A stretch of 64,000 nucleotides of DNA, taken from the NCBI RefSeq assembly GCF_005406125.1, contig NZ_BIXZ01000003.1, positions 124,001 through 188,000 on the forward strand, written 5' to 3'. The first letter of the stretch is position 1; each line of letters starts with the position of its first letter. The notes beneath the pieces were generated by a model. That model saw nothing but the letters and a program-made list of their open reading frames with translations. It did no database searches and was not told the DNA's origin. This document shows positions 53,725 to 62,256 of the stretch, piece after piece. Both the position numbers and the translations under genes were made by a program. This DNA comes from Haloarcula mannanilytica (lineage in GTDB: Archaea > Halobacteriota > Halobacteria > Halobacteriales > Haloarculaceae).

Positions 53725-54356
53725 AGCGCTCCCTCCCGGAGTTGTTCGGCTATCGTGGGCAGCGAGTCGTCGTCCAGCAGAACCGACTGCGCGCCCGCAC
53801 GGCCCGCGCCGCCGTCCGTCCGGGCGTCGTCGCCGACGTGAATGAGGCCCGAGAGCGCCACGTCGAGCGCATCAGCGGTTGTCTCGAAAATGTTCGGATG
53901 CGGCTTCCGCCAGCCACAGCCGACACTGGTGATGATAGCGTCGAACTCGTGCCCGCTCCGGGCCTCGATGTCGGACCGGGCGAGCGTCCGTTCGACCAGC
54001 CCCGGGACGCTACAGTTCGAGCAGACGGCGACTGGTCCCCGCTGTGCGGCAGCGTCCAGCGCCTCGATTGCTCCGTCGCGGACTGTTACCGGGCCGTCAA
54101 AGGCATCGAGGACGGCCTTGGCCGCCGTCGCCTCAGTGATCTCGACCCCGCGGCTGGCAAGCGCCAGCCGAACGTGCTCGTCAAGCGGCGCTTCCCGGCC
54201 GCGGTCGTACTCGCGATGGGCCGAGCGATAGGCGTCCTCCCAGTCGTCCGGTACTCGTACCGACCGGGCGGCAAGCGCCTCCGCAACGGCGTCCCACGGC
54301 GCTGCCGGTCGGTCTGTTGCGACGAGCGTCCCGAACAGATCGAACGAGAGTGCCAC
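53718..54356 (-). CDS. HAD-superfamily phosphatase in the cobamide operon
   Basis: A 212-aa HAD hydrolase. Motif I is SFDLFGTLVATD (degenerate first position: the second Asp of DxD is replaced by Gly, as in haloacid-dehalogenase-like members), motif II AVCSNCSVPG, motif III Lys in GWRKPHPNIFE, motif IV HVGDDARTDGGAGR. It is the first gene of the operon with cbiB, cobS and cobY. The last steps of cobamide assembly require a phosphatase (CobC or CobZ), and neither is seen here, so this enzyme is a good candidate. A housekeeping phosphatase role is possible. Confidence 0.82.
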   Translation of the reverse strand: MALSFDLFGTLVATDRPAAPWDAVAEALAARSVRVPDDWEDAYRSAHREYDRGREAPLDEHVRLALASRGVEITEATAAKAVLDAFDGPVTVRDGAIEALDAAAQRGPVAVCSNCSVPGLVERTLARSDIEARSGHEFDAIITSVGCGWRKPHPNIFETTADALDVALSGLIHVGDDARTDGGAGRAGAQSVLLDDDSLPTIAEQLREGALC

Positions 54357-54531
54357 ACCTGTGTGGTTAGTGCAAGCTCACTTGAACTGTTGGGGTGGAT
54401 CGGGACTGGGGCGTCTGTGGGCGGTGGTACTGCTGTCGGGGCTTTCCGGGTGTTCGAAATCCAGCCATTCCAGACGAGCCCAGCCACAACGTGGCAGTAG
54501 CGAGAGGGCTGGCTTGCGTCATTCCAAACCG

Positions 54532-54537
54532 TTTATA
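54532..54537 (+). promoter_or_regulatory. TATA box of the eIF5A-agmatinase operon
   Basis: TTTATA 25 bp before the eIF5A ATG; a leaderless start is implied. Confidence 0.5.
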
Positions 54538-54561
54538 CCCAAACAGGGGTAATCCGGCGGT

Positions 54562-54942
54562 ATGGCAAGAGAGCAGACCGAAGTTCGAGAGCTCGACGAA
54601 GGCAGCTACGTCATGATCGAAGACACGCCGTGTAAGATCAACTCTTACAGCACGGCCAAGCCGGGCAAGCACGGCAGCGCCAAGGCCCGCATCGACGCCA
54701 AGGGCGTCTTCGACGGCAAGAAGCGCTCGCTGTCCCAGCCCGTCGACGCGAAGGTCTGGGTCCCGATTGTCAACCGGAAGCAGGGCCAGGTCGTCTCCAC
54801 GGACGGCAACGATGCCCAGGTCATGGACCTCGACACCTACGACACGTTCACGATGCGCGTCCCCGAGGATATTGACCTCCAGCCCGACGACGAAATCGAG
54901 TACCTGCAGTACGAAGAACAGCGCAAAATCACACGCTCGTAA
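54562..54942 (+). CDS. eif5A: Translation factor aIF5A
   Basis: A 126-aa protein of the usual archaeal length: an N-terminal SH3-like domain with the modification loop [11 protein letters not shown], in which Lys36 is the site of hypusine formation, and a C-terminal OB fold ([20 protein letters not shown]). It binds stalled ribosomes and helps form difficult peptide bonds. Two bases separate its stop from the agmatinase-family gene, and the modifying enzyme gene (deoxyhypusine synthase) is about 5 kb downstream. Confidence 0.95.
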   Translation: MAREQTEVRELDEGSYVMIEDTPCKINSYSTAKPGKHGSAKARIDAKGVFDGKKRSLSQPVDAKVWVPIVNRKQGQVVSTDGNDAQVMDLDTYDTFTMRVPEDIDLQPDDEIEYLQYEEQRKITRS

Positions 54943-54944
54943 CG

Positions 54945-55748
54945 ATGTTGCCCGGTGCGGGGGCCGACCGCGGGGCGGCCGACTACGCGCTTGTGGGCGC
55001 GCCACTCGACGCATCCACGTCGTTTCGCCCCGGGGCGCGCTTTGGCCCGCGCCGCGTCCGCCAGTTCGGCCAGCAGTTCGACGATTACGACCACCGCACC
55101 GGCCAGCACTTCACTGACTGTTCCGTCTACGACCACGGCGATATCGGTCCCACGGCCGATGTCGCCGAGTACCTCACCTTCCTCCAGGGCACCCTCTCGG
55201 ATTTCGACAGCGAGGGGGCCGTCCCGCTCGTCGTCGGCGGCGAACACACCGTCTCCGTCGCCGGCGTGCGCGCGCTGGACCCCGACGTGTTCGTCTGTCT
55301 GGACGCACATCTGGACCTACGCGAGTCCTACGCCGGCGACGAGTACTCCCACGCGACGGTGACTCACCACGCGCTCTCGGTGGCCGACGAAGCGATTGTG
55401 CTGGGTGCACGCACCGGCTCGGAGGCCGAATGGGACCGAGCGAGCGACGACGACGTGACCGTGGTTCCGCCCGAGGACGTAGCCGACTGGACACCTGACT
55501 TCGACGACGAGCGGGTGTATCTCTCCGTCGACATTGACGCCGCCGACCCCGGGTTCGCGCCGGGAACCGGGACGCCGGAGCCGTTCGGCCTCGCTCCGCG
55601 GGAGCTACACGATGTGGTCCGGGCCGTCGCACCGCATGCAGTGGGGTTCGACACCGTGGAGGTCAACGACCGCGACGACGGCCAGGCAGCGACGCTGGCC
55701 GCCAAACTCCTTCGGGCGTTCGTGTTCGCCCACGCCGCTGCCGAGTAA
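54945..55748 (+). CDS. speB: Agmatinase-family ureohydrolase
   Basis: A 267-aa ureohydrolase. Mn-binding motifs are GGEHTV (Glu replacing the more common Asp), DAHLD and SVDIDAADPGFAPGTGTPEP. The family hydrolyses agmatine to putrescine and urea. Coupling to aIF5A is notable: for Haloferax a pathway has been proposed in which deoxyhypusine synthase uses agmatine and a ureohydrolase then removes urea from the modified factor. This gene is the natural candidate for that step. Arginase or another guanidino substrate cannot be excluded. Confidence 0.88.
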   Translation: MLPGAGADRGAADYALVGAPLDASTSFRPGARFGPRRVRQFGQQFDDYDHRTGQHFTDCSVYDHGDIGPTADVAEYLTFLQGTLSDFDSEGAVPLVVGGEHTVSVAGVRALDPDVFVCLDAHLDLRESYAGDEYSHATVTHHALSVADEAIVLGARTGSEAEWDRASDDDVTVVPPEDVADWTPDFDDERVYLSVDIDAADPGFAPGTGTPEPFGLAPRELHDVVRAVAPHAVGFDTVEVNDRDDGQAATLAAKLLRAFVFAHAAAE

Positions 55749-55811
55749 CCTTTCTTTGGCTCACATCGGAGCCGCGGTATACTGATACGTTCGGGACCAG
55801 ACAGTCCCCGT

Positions 55812-56783
55812 ATGAGTGCTGGTACCACGGTTCCCGAGGACCGCGCGCTGTCGCCCGATGACTGGTCCCATCCAGCGGAGCGACGCTACGCGGACGCACA
55901 GGCCCGTCTCGCCGACCACTACGATCTCACCGTGGAGTCCCGTGTAACCGAGACAGACGCGGCGGGCCGGGTTCACTATTTAGTCGGCGGGGACTCGGAC
56001 GGCGACTCCGTGCTACTCCTTCACGGGGTCGGGACGCCGGCGGCGACGTGGCTCCCCCTGTTTCCGGCCCTCACTGACGAGTACCGCGTGTTCGCCCCTG
56101 ACCGACCCGGACTCGGGCTCTCGGCCGCTCCGAGCTACCGCGACCGGGACCTGCGCTCGTTTCTGGTCGCGTACCTGTTAGACTTCCTAGACGATCTTGC
56201 GATTGAGCGGCCCCACGTGGTCGGCAACTCTCACGGCGGCCTCCAGTCGTTCCTGCTCGCACTCGACCATGACCGCGTGGACCGACTGCAACTGGTCGGC
56301 GCGCCGGGGGGAGTCTCCCGGGACCTCCCGTTGTTGTTCCGTCTCATGACGGTCCGCGGCCTTAATCGGGCGTTGCTGTGGCTCCTCAACCGCGGCGACC
56401 CCGTCCAGAACGCGAAGCAGTCGATGCAGCGGGTCAACGTTGTCGATGCCGCGGCGATACCGGACGCCTTCTACGAACTGCTCGCCGCCGGACAGGACCT
56501 GCCTGGACGACGGGTAAGCCAGCGGTCGCTGGCGACCGCACAGGGGTCGTACGGCCGCGCCCATCCGCTGTTTGACATCCGGAACGAAATCGTGCATATC
56601 GACCGACCGACGCAGTTCGTCTGGGGCACCGAGGACACCTTCTGGCCGCCCGACGTTGGTCGTCCCGTCGCCGAGAAGATGCCCGACGCCGCGTTCCACG
56701 AACTCCCCGGACACGGTCACACGCCGTGGCTGGAACCGGGTGACGACGCCGCCGAACGGGTCCGGGCGTTCCTCGATGGGTGA
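55812..56783 (+). CDS. Alpha/beta-fold hydrolase
   Basis: A 323-aa protein. The oxyanion region LLLHGVGTPAATWLPLF, the nucleophile elbow GNSHGG with Ser140, Asp in WGTEDTFW and the His in GHGHTPW form the expected catalytic triad. Soluble, no signal peptide. Substrate unknown; the sequence pattern is that of small-ester or C-C bond hydrolases. It follows the agmatinase gene by 63 bp and may be expressed separately. Confidence 0.85.
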   Translation: MSAGTTVPEDRALSPDDWSHPAERRYADAQARLADHYDLTVESRVTETDAAGRVHYLVGGDSDGDSVLLLHGVGTPAATWLPLFPALTDEYRVFAPDRPGLGLSAAPSYRDRDLRSFLVAYLLDFLDDLAIERPHVVGNSHGGLQSFLLALDHDRVDRLQLVGAPGGVSRDLPLLFRLMTVRGLNRALLWLLNRGDPVQNAKQSMQRVNVVDAAAIPDAFYELLAAGQDLPGRRVSQRSLATAQGSYGRAHPLFDIRNEIVHIDRPTQFVWGTEDTFWPPDVGRPVAEKMPDAAFHELPGHGHTPWLEPGDDAAERVRAFLDG

Positions 56784-56890
56784 GTGTATGCAATAGACTA
56801 CAATGCAAACACGAGCGAAACGCGGCTCCGCTTGGACCGTCGCTCCGGGCCACTACCCCAGTGACTGGGGATTGAGTGAGCCAGGTGGCC

Positions 56891-56900
56891 TTTTATTAAA
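56891..56900 (+). promoter_or_regulatory. TATA box of the zinc-finger gene
   Basis: TTTTATTAAA centred about 26 bp before the ATG at 56922; a leaderless start is implied. Confidence 0.5.
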
Positions 56901-56921
56901 CGGGGTATCTTTCTTGCGGGC

Positions 56922-57632
56922 ATGGACCAGCTATCGTCGTGTTACTTCTGCGGTGGCGCGCTCGATGTCTCGCTTTCCGAGTATCCGATCATTCCGAAAT
57001 CACTGGACCCGGAAGCGGAAAAGCAGGGGACCGTCGTGCTCTGTTCGACCTGCCGGGAGAAGCTCGCAACCATCGTCGAACCGGCCGTCGAGGCGGCGAA
57101 GGCCGACGCCCGCGAGACGGCGGCGACGGCTGCCGATGCTGGAGCCGCGGAGCCGGCGGGCCTGCCTGACGATTCCGAGACGCCGACGGGCGAGGACCCG
57201 ACGGCAACAGACAGCGTGGTCGAGCCGGCCGACGACGGCTCGCTGCTGGGCGACGATAGCGCGAGCGCAGCGGACCAGAAACCGTCCGACCGGGCAGCGG
57301 AGACGGCGGACTCGACAGCGGAACCCGATGCGACGGAACCGACCGAGGAAAACGCCGCCGCGGCTGAGACAGAGACAGAAGGTGGCGACACCGATAGCAC
57401 CGGGAATGGAGACGGACGCGCCGACGGCCCCTCGCTGACGAAACTGGAGTACAACAAGGTGATGCGTCTGCTTCAGAACCGCGAGATGCCCGTCGACCGC
57501 GCGGAGATCCGCGAGGTCGCGGTCAACGCCTACGACATCGACGGGGAGCAGTTCGACGCTATCATCGACGCCGCTGTGGACCGGGACCTCATTGGCCAGG
57601 AAAACGGCCAGTTGGTCGAAGCGGACGGGTAG
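56922..57632 (+). CDS. Zinc-finger/disordered-linker/C-terminal helical protein
   Basis: A 236-aa protein in three parts. Residues 1-50 hold a zinc finger with CYFCGG and CSTCRE. Residues 60-165 are a long acidic, Ala/Asp/Thr-rich stretch without predicted structure. Residues 168-236 (LEYNKVMRLLQNREMPVDRA...) form a helical domain resembling a small winged helix. Not recognised as a named family. The layout suggests an adaptor joining two partners, perhaps in transcription or translation. A leaderless promoter fixes the start. Confidence 0.75.
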   Translation: MDQLSSCYFCGGALDVSLSEYPIIPKSLDPEAEKQGTVVLCSTCREKLATIVEPAVEAAKADARETAATAADAGAAEPAGLPDDSETPTGEDPTATDSVVEPADDGSLLGDDSASAADQKPSDRAAETADSTAEPDATEPTEENAAAAETETEGGDTDSTGNGDGRADGPSLTKLEYNKVMRLLQNREMPVDRAEIREVAVNAYDIDGEQFDAIIDAAVDRDLIGQENGQLVEADG

Positions 57633-57669
57633 AGAAAAGCATACCACGGCCCCTCTCGAAGCCCGCGCT

Positions 57670-58437
57670 ATGAACGCAGGAGACATCGCGACGCGGCTCG
57701 ACGACCGACTCGACATCGAGGCCTACGCCGACATCGACGCCAGCCCGAACGGCCTGCAGGTCGGACCGGCGAGCCAGCCGGTCGAGCACGTCGCCTTCGC
57801 GGTGGACGCGGCCGTCGAGACCATCGACCGCGCCGCCGAGGCGGGCGCGGACCTGCTCGTGACCCACCACGGCATCGTCTGGGGCGGGATGGAGCGCGTA
57901 ACCGGAACCAACTACCGCCGGGTCGCGCCGCTCATCAACGACGACCTCGCACTGTACGTCGCCCACCTCCCGCTGGACGGCCACCAGTCGCTTGGCAACG
58001 CCGCCGGCGTCGCGGACCTGCTGGACCTCGACAACCGCGCCCCGTTCGGGTCGATGGGTGGCGAGCACATCGGCCAGCGCGGAACCCTCGCAGAACCTCA
58101 GACGGTCTCCGAACTCACTGATGCCCTCGAAGGACGTTTAGATACTGGCGGGCAATCCATCCAGGTGCTTGATTTCGGTCCATCGACTATCGAGAACGTC
58201 GCCATCGTCACCGGCAGCGGCGTCGACTGGCTGCAGGAGGCAGTCGAGAAAGACGCCGATGTACTCATTACCGGCGAGGGGAAACAGCAGGCCTTCCACG
58301 AGGCGCGCGAGGCGGGGATTCGCGTCGTCCTCGCCGGCCACTACGCGACGGAGACGTTCGGCGTCCAGTCGCTGCAGTCCGTCGTCAATGACTGGGGACT
58401 CCAGACGACCTACATCGACTGTCCGACCGGCCTCTGA
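57670..58437 (+). CDS. NIF3/DUF34-family dinuclear-metal protein
   Basis: A 255-aa member of the NIF3 family. Metal ligands are the His pair in LLVTHHGIVWG, the Asp/His of AHLPLDGHQSLGNAAGVADL, and the late His-Glu in GHYATE. Family members are near-universal; bacterial ones have been called GTP cyclohydrolase I type 2, but the true role is unsettled. Start at the ATG 57670; a frame start at 57592 is inside the preceding gene. Four bases separate it from the next gene, so the two are probably co-expressed. Confidence 0.88.
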   Translation: MNAGDIATRLDDRLDIEAYADIDASPNGLQVGPASQPVEHVAFAVDAAVETIDRAAEAGADLLVTHHGIVWGGMERVTGTNYRRVAPLINDDLALYVAHLPLDGHQSLGNAAGVADLLDLDNRAPFGSMGGEHIGQRGTLAEPQTVSELTDALEGRLDTGGQSIQVLDFGPSTIENVAIVTGSGVDWLQEAVEKDADVLITGEGKQQAFHEAREAGIRVVLAGHYATETFGVQSLQSVVNDWGLQTTYIDCPTGL

Positions 58438-58441
58438 GGCG

Positions 58442-59005
58442 ATGACAGACGCAGCTTCCTACGAAGGTATCACTTCGGACGCGGACCTCGTCGACTGGTC
58501 GCGGCAGTACTGTCGCGGGGTCCGCCGCGAGTGGGGCGTCTCGGTTCGGTTCGACCTCGTCGACTGGGAGGTGTCCCACCGCGCCAAGCGCCGGGCCGCT
58601 GCGGTCAAGCGACCGAAACTGGCCGACGCCACTGTTGGAACGCGGTACGACTGGGATAGCATCGACGGGAGCGACGGCCGGCCGCTGCCCTGTACGGTGT
58701 CGCTGACCTGGGACGCGTTCTCGGCCTTCGACCGCGAGGAGTGGGCGTCGACGCTGCGCCATGAACTCATTCACGTCGAGCAGTACCAGCGCGACGGGAC
58801 GACCGACCACGGGCGAGCCTTCCGGCAGCGGGCCGACCAGCTCGACACCGACGTGCACTGTCCGGCCTTCTCCGAACCGAAACACGTGCTCACCTGCGAA
58901 GCCTGTGGCGGCCTCGTCGCCCGCCGCTACCAGGACTGCAAACTCGTCGAGCAACGCGAGCAGTATCGGTCGGACTGCTGTGGGGCGGCACTGGAACTGG
59001 CCTGA
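58442..59005 (+). CDS. SprT-like zinc metallopeptidase
   Basis: A 187-aa protein. The zinc-protease motif HELIH is at residues 107-111 (STLRHELIHVEQYQRDG), with a further His in TDHGRAFRQR, and there is a C-terminal zinc ribbon (CEAC at 152-155; CC at 179-180). This is the SprT layout; the eukaryotic relative Spartan removes DNA-protein crosslinks. A similar repair role is possible. It is coupled to the NIF3-family gene. Confidence 0.85.
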   Translation: MTDAASYEGITSDADLVDWSRQYCRGVRREWGVSVRFDLVDWEVSHRAKRRAAAVKRPKLADATVGTRYDWDSIDGSDGRPLPCTVSLTWDAFSAFDREEWASTLRHELIHVEQYQRDGTTDHGRAFRQRADQLDTDVHCPAFSEPKHVLTCEACGGLVARRYQDCKLVEQREQYRSDCCGAALELA

Positions 59006-59253
59006 AGCAGCGTCCGTCGGAAGCAAGGGGTTTAGCGGCATCTATACTGACGATATCTGCCACCGATTCATACGCAGGCCCGCCGGGTTGCTCTCGCCCG
59101 AACGCACCACTGTGCAGGGGATGAATGTGGCCACCCGTTATCAGGCATTGTCGCCACACGCCACCATGGTAATAATTAACACGAACTGGGGAGATAGTAC
59201 AAGATGGCGCTCCCGATAGGAGCAACTCGGAGCGCCGGAGGCGAGGTACGACG

Positions 59254-59688
59254 ATGTCTACAACCGATACCACGAACACCGACACAGTCAGGCGATACCT
59301 GCACGCGTTCAACGAGCGAGACCTGGAGACACTGGACGAGATTCTGGCCGACGACGTGGTCGAGCACGGTATTCACGAGACACTCCACGGCCCCGAGGCA
59401 GTCATCGAGTTCCTCGAATCGCACTTCGAACGGTTCCCGGATTACAGCGGCACGACACACGCGATGATCGCAGAGGGCGATACGGTCGCCGTTCGCTACT
59501 CCGCGATGGGGACACACAAAGGCGCGTTCCTCGATGTCGAGCCGACCGGGCACGAGGTCGAGTGGTCCGGGATGGCGATGTACCGGCTGGTGGATGACGA
59601 GATTACTGAAGTGTGGGTCGAGGAGGACCGGCTCGGCCTCCTCGAACAGTTAGAGGCTGTCGACCCGCCCGCTCACCTCAGAATCTGA
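59254..59688 (+). CDS. SnoaL-like (NTF2-fold) protein
   Basis: A 144-aa protein with the cone-shaped NTF2-like fold: an N-terminal helix (TVRRYLHAFNERDLETLDEI), HGIHETLHGPEAVIEFLESH, and alternating strands with VEWSGMAMYRLVDDEITEVW. It matches the SnoaL/ester-cyclase group that in haloarchaea is common and uncharacterised. A GC hairpin after the stop (59702-59718) may end its transcript. Confidence 0.8.
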   Translation: MSTTDTTNTDTVRRYLHAFNERDLETLDEILADDVVEHGIHETLHGPEAVIEFLESHFERFPDYSGTTHAMIAEGDTVAVRYSAMGTHKGAFLDVEPTGHEVEWSGMAMYRLVDDEITEVWVEEDRLGLLEQLEAVDPPAHLRI

Positions 59689-59701
59689 CCCAGCGGCGGG
59701 T

Positions 59702-59718
59702 GGGGCGGAAACCGCCCC
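59702..59718 (+). terminator. GC hairpin after the SnoaL-like gene
   Basis: GGGGCGG and CCGCCCC around AAA form a 7-bp stem 14 bp after the stop codon. No T-run follows, so it may stabilise or end the mRNA but is not a standard archaeal terminator. Confidence 0.35.
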
Positions 59719-59935
59719 GCGCCACGAGCGTTCCGGCGATGCGTTTCACCGTGGCGATACCACTCGAAGCAACCGTCGCAGACACCTCGTCGAAGGGCCG
59801 CAGTGTGCATGCTTCTCGGTTCTGTGCAGAACGAAGCCCCCGTTCCCGTTGTCCTGTGCGATGTCGGAACCGAGCATGACCTCCGAGAGAACTGAACCAC
59901 GACGTTGAAACGCGCCCGCGCTCGATTGCACAGCA

Positions 59936-60943
59936 ATGAGCGACCACACTGACGAGCGGGAGACGTTCCATCACGACCCCATCGGGCACGCGGAGGCGCG
60001 GGCCGGCATGACGGTCGGCGAACTGGCCGACAGCTACGGACAGGCCGGCATCGGCGCGAGCGACATCCACGAGGCCGTCGACATCTACAGCGAGATGCTC
60101 GCCGACGATGTGACGACTTTCTTCGGCCTCGCCGGCGCGATGGTCCCGACCGGGATGCGCGCTATCGTCAGCGAACTCATCCGCGACGGCCACATCGACG
60201 TGCTGGTCACGACAGGGGCGAACTGCACCCACGACAGCATCGAGGCCATCGGCGGCAAGCACCACCACGGCGAGGTCACCCCTGAGGGCCGGACCGAGCG
60301 CGAACACGACGAGACGCTCCGTGACGAGGGCGTCGACCGTATCTACAACGTCTATCTCCCACAGGAGCATTTCGCCCTGTTCGAGAACCACCTCCGCGAC
60401 GAAGTGTTCTCGACGCTGGAAGACGAGGGCGCGGTCTCGATTCAGCGCATGACCGAGGAACTGGGCCGGGCCAACAGCGAGGTCAACGAACGCGAGGCCG
60501 TGCCCGAAGACGCCGGTGTGCTGGCGGCGGCCTACGAGAACGACGTGCCGGTGTACTGCCCAGCGTTCCAGGACTCGGTACTGGGGCTGCAGGCGTGGAT
60601 GTACTCCCAGACCAGTGAGTTCACCGTCGACGCGCTGGCGGACATGACCCAGATTACGGACATCGCCTACGAGGCCGACAGCGCCGGCGCGATGGTCGTC
60701 GGCGGCGGCGTCCCGAAGAACTATGTCCTCCAGACGATGCTGGTCTCGCCGGACGCCTACGACTACGCCGTCCAGTTGACGATGGACCCCTCGAACACCG
60801 GCGGCCTCTCCGGGGCGACCTTAGATGAGGCCCGCTCGTGGGGCAAACTGGAAAAAGACGCCCGAAACGTCTCGGTGTACGCCGACGCGACGATTACGCT
60901 CCCGCTCGTCGTGGCCGCGGCCCGCGAGCGAATCGGCGAATAA
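59936..60943 (+). CDS. dys: Deoxyhypusine synthase
   Basis: A 335-aa enzyme. NAD-binding and active-site blocks are FFGLAGAMVPTGMRAIVSEL, LVTTGANCTHDSIEAIGG, GGGVPKNYVLQTML and the terminal SWGKLEKDARNVSVYADATI, in which Lys304 corresponds to the catalytic Lys of human DHS. It transfers the aminobutyl group of a polyamine (in haloarchaea possibly agmatine) to the aIF5A lysine. Its gene is about 5 kb from the aIF5A-agmatinase operon on the same strand. Confidence 0.94.
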   Translation: MSDHTDERETFHHDPIGHAEARAGMTVGELADSYGQAGIGASDIHEAVDIYSEMLADDVTTFFGLAGAMVPTGMRAIVSELIRDGHIDVLVTTGANCTHDSIEAIGGKHHHGEVTPEGRTEREHDETLRDEGVDRIYNVYLPQEHFALFENHLRDEVFSTLEDEGAVSIQRMTEELGRANSEVNEREAVPEDAGVLAAAYENDVPVYCPAFQDSVLGLQAWMYSQTSEFTVDALADMTQITDIAYEADSAGAMVVGGGVPKNYVLQTMLVSPDAYDYAVQLTMDPSNTGGLSGATLDEARSWGKLEKDARNVSVYADATITLPLVVAAARERIGE

Positions 60944-61060
60944 GCCTGAATTCTCTGGTATGTACAGCTACAGACCTGAATACTGTCGCTCACGGCTATC
61001 GAGGCGAACATATCACTCATATAAACGGTCTTTCACGACCGGTCGGCAGCCGTACCTGCC

Positions 61061-62074
61061 ATGTCACAGTACATCGGTCGACGGACGTTCGTTGAAGGGA
61101 CCGCAGCGACACTGGCCGGCGCGGGACTCGTGGGCGGTGCAACGGCCCAGGAATCCGACAATGAATCGGACGACGACGGATCAGACGAAAGTGAATCAGA
61201 CGACACCGAGGGCGAGGAGATGCCCGACGACACGACGCTGATCGCCCACCGCGGGTTCGCGGGCGTCTACCCGGAGAACACGCAACTGGCCGTCGAGGCC
61301 TCGTCGTTCGGTGGCCCGGGAACAGAGACGGCCCACCGGCGCGCCGACATGATCGAGGTCGATGTCGTGCCGACAGCCGACGGGACGCTCGTTACTTTCC
61401 ACGACAACGGCTTGGCCGAACGCGACGGCGGCGAGCGCGGCCTGACCGACACCGAGGGACTCATCTTCGAGACCGACACTGACACCGTCACGAGCGCAAA
61501 GGTCCTCGGCACCGAGGAAACAGTCCCGACGCTCGAAACGGTCATGGACTCGATTCCGCCGAGCGTCGCGGTCAATCTGGAGTTCAAGAATCCCGGCAGC
61601 GAGGACCTCTACTTCGCCGAGTCGCTGTCGGACCAGACGCTGTCGACGCAGCGAGAACTGTGGCGGCCCTACACCGAGCGCGCGCTGGACCTCGCTGGCG
61701 AGTACGACAACGACATCCTCGTCTCGTCGTTCTACGAGGCCGCGCTGGCGACCGTCCGGGACTACGACGACTCGGTCCCTATCGCCTTCCTCTTCTGGGA
61801 CAGCATCGAGGAGGGGCTGGAAGTCACCCGCCGCTACGACTGCGAAGCGATGAACGTCCCCTGGAACACGATTCAGGGAACGCCCTTCTTCAACGACGAC
61901 GGCTACATCGAGTCCGACCTGAGCGACATCGACCTCGTCGAGGTCGCCGACGACGAGGACCGGGAACTGAACACCTGGACGGTCAGCACGTGGTATCAGG
62001 CTCAGGAACTGGTCCGGGCCGGCGTCGACGGGCTCATCTCCGACTACCCGACCGTGCTCTCGTTCCAGGACTGA
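61061..62074 (+). CDS. Exported glycerophosphodiester phosphodiesterase
   Basis: A 337-aa protein. The N-terminus MSQYIGRRTFVEGTAATLAG is a Tat-type signal (twin Arg, then a hydrophobic stretch), cleavage near GGATAQ, followed by an acidic low-complexity segment. The GDPD barrel starts with LIAHRGFAGVYPENT, contains MIEVDVVPTADGTLVTFHDN (metal-binding Glu/Asp and His), VNLEFKN and ends ELVRAGVDGLISDYPTV. It releases glycerol phosphate from phospholipid head groups outside the cell. Confidence 0.9.
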   Translation: MSQYIGRRTFVEGTAATLAGAGLVGGATAQESDNESDDDGSDESESDDTEGEEMPDDTTLIAHRGFAGVYPENTQLAVEASSFGGPGTETAHRRADMIEVDVVPTADGTLVTFHDNGLAERDGGERGLTDTEGLIFETDTDTVTSAKVLGTEETVPTLETVMDSIPPSVAVNLEFKNPGSEDLYFAESLSDQTLSTQRELWRPYTERALDLAGEYDNDILVSSFYEAALATVRDYDDSVPIAFLFWDSIEEGLEVTRRYDCEAMNVPWNTIQGTPFFNDDGYIESDLSDIDLVEVADDEDRELNTWTVSTWYQAQELVRAGVDGLISDYPTVLSFQD

Positions 62075-62122
62075 CGGCGGAACTCGGTTTCGTTGTTCTT
62101 TCTTCAAAGAACCAGAAAGCCC

Positions 62123-62195
62123 CTGCCGTATCGGCTCCCGCGACTTGCTGCGCTCCGGTAGGTGCTTGCGTCGTCGGGGTTCGCCGATACGGCAG
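62123..62195. repeat. Long two-tier hairpin
   Basis: CTGCCGTATCGGC (62123-62135) pairs perfectly with GCCGATACGGCAG (62183-62195). Inside, CCCG-CGAC and GTCG-T-CGGG continue the stem with one bulge. The loop is about 25 nt. Confidence 0.75.
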
Positions 62196-62256
62196 CCCCT
62201 TTCATCCCCACCCAGGCTGGATCGTCCAACAGGCAATAGGGAGGACTGAAAGGGGC
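62195..62256. repeat. 10-bp inverted repeat
   Basis: GCCCCTTTCA (62195-62204) is the reverse complement of TGAAAGGGGC (62247-62256), spacer 42 nt. The motif TGAAAGGGGC is one I associate with dispersed haloarchaeal repeats. Confidence 0.5.

Noticed and set aside
59673-59949. Minus-strand frames with Cys and His (87 and 67 codons) between the SnoaL-like gene and deoxyhypusine synthase
   Set aside because: The CDGCFEWYRHGE segment looked like a zinc finger, but there is only one Cys pair, no good start codon, and the composition is Arg-rich.
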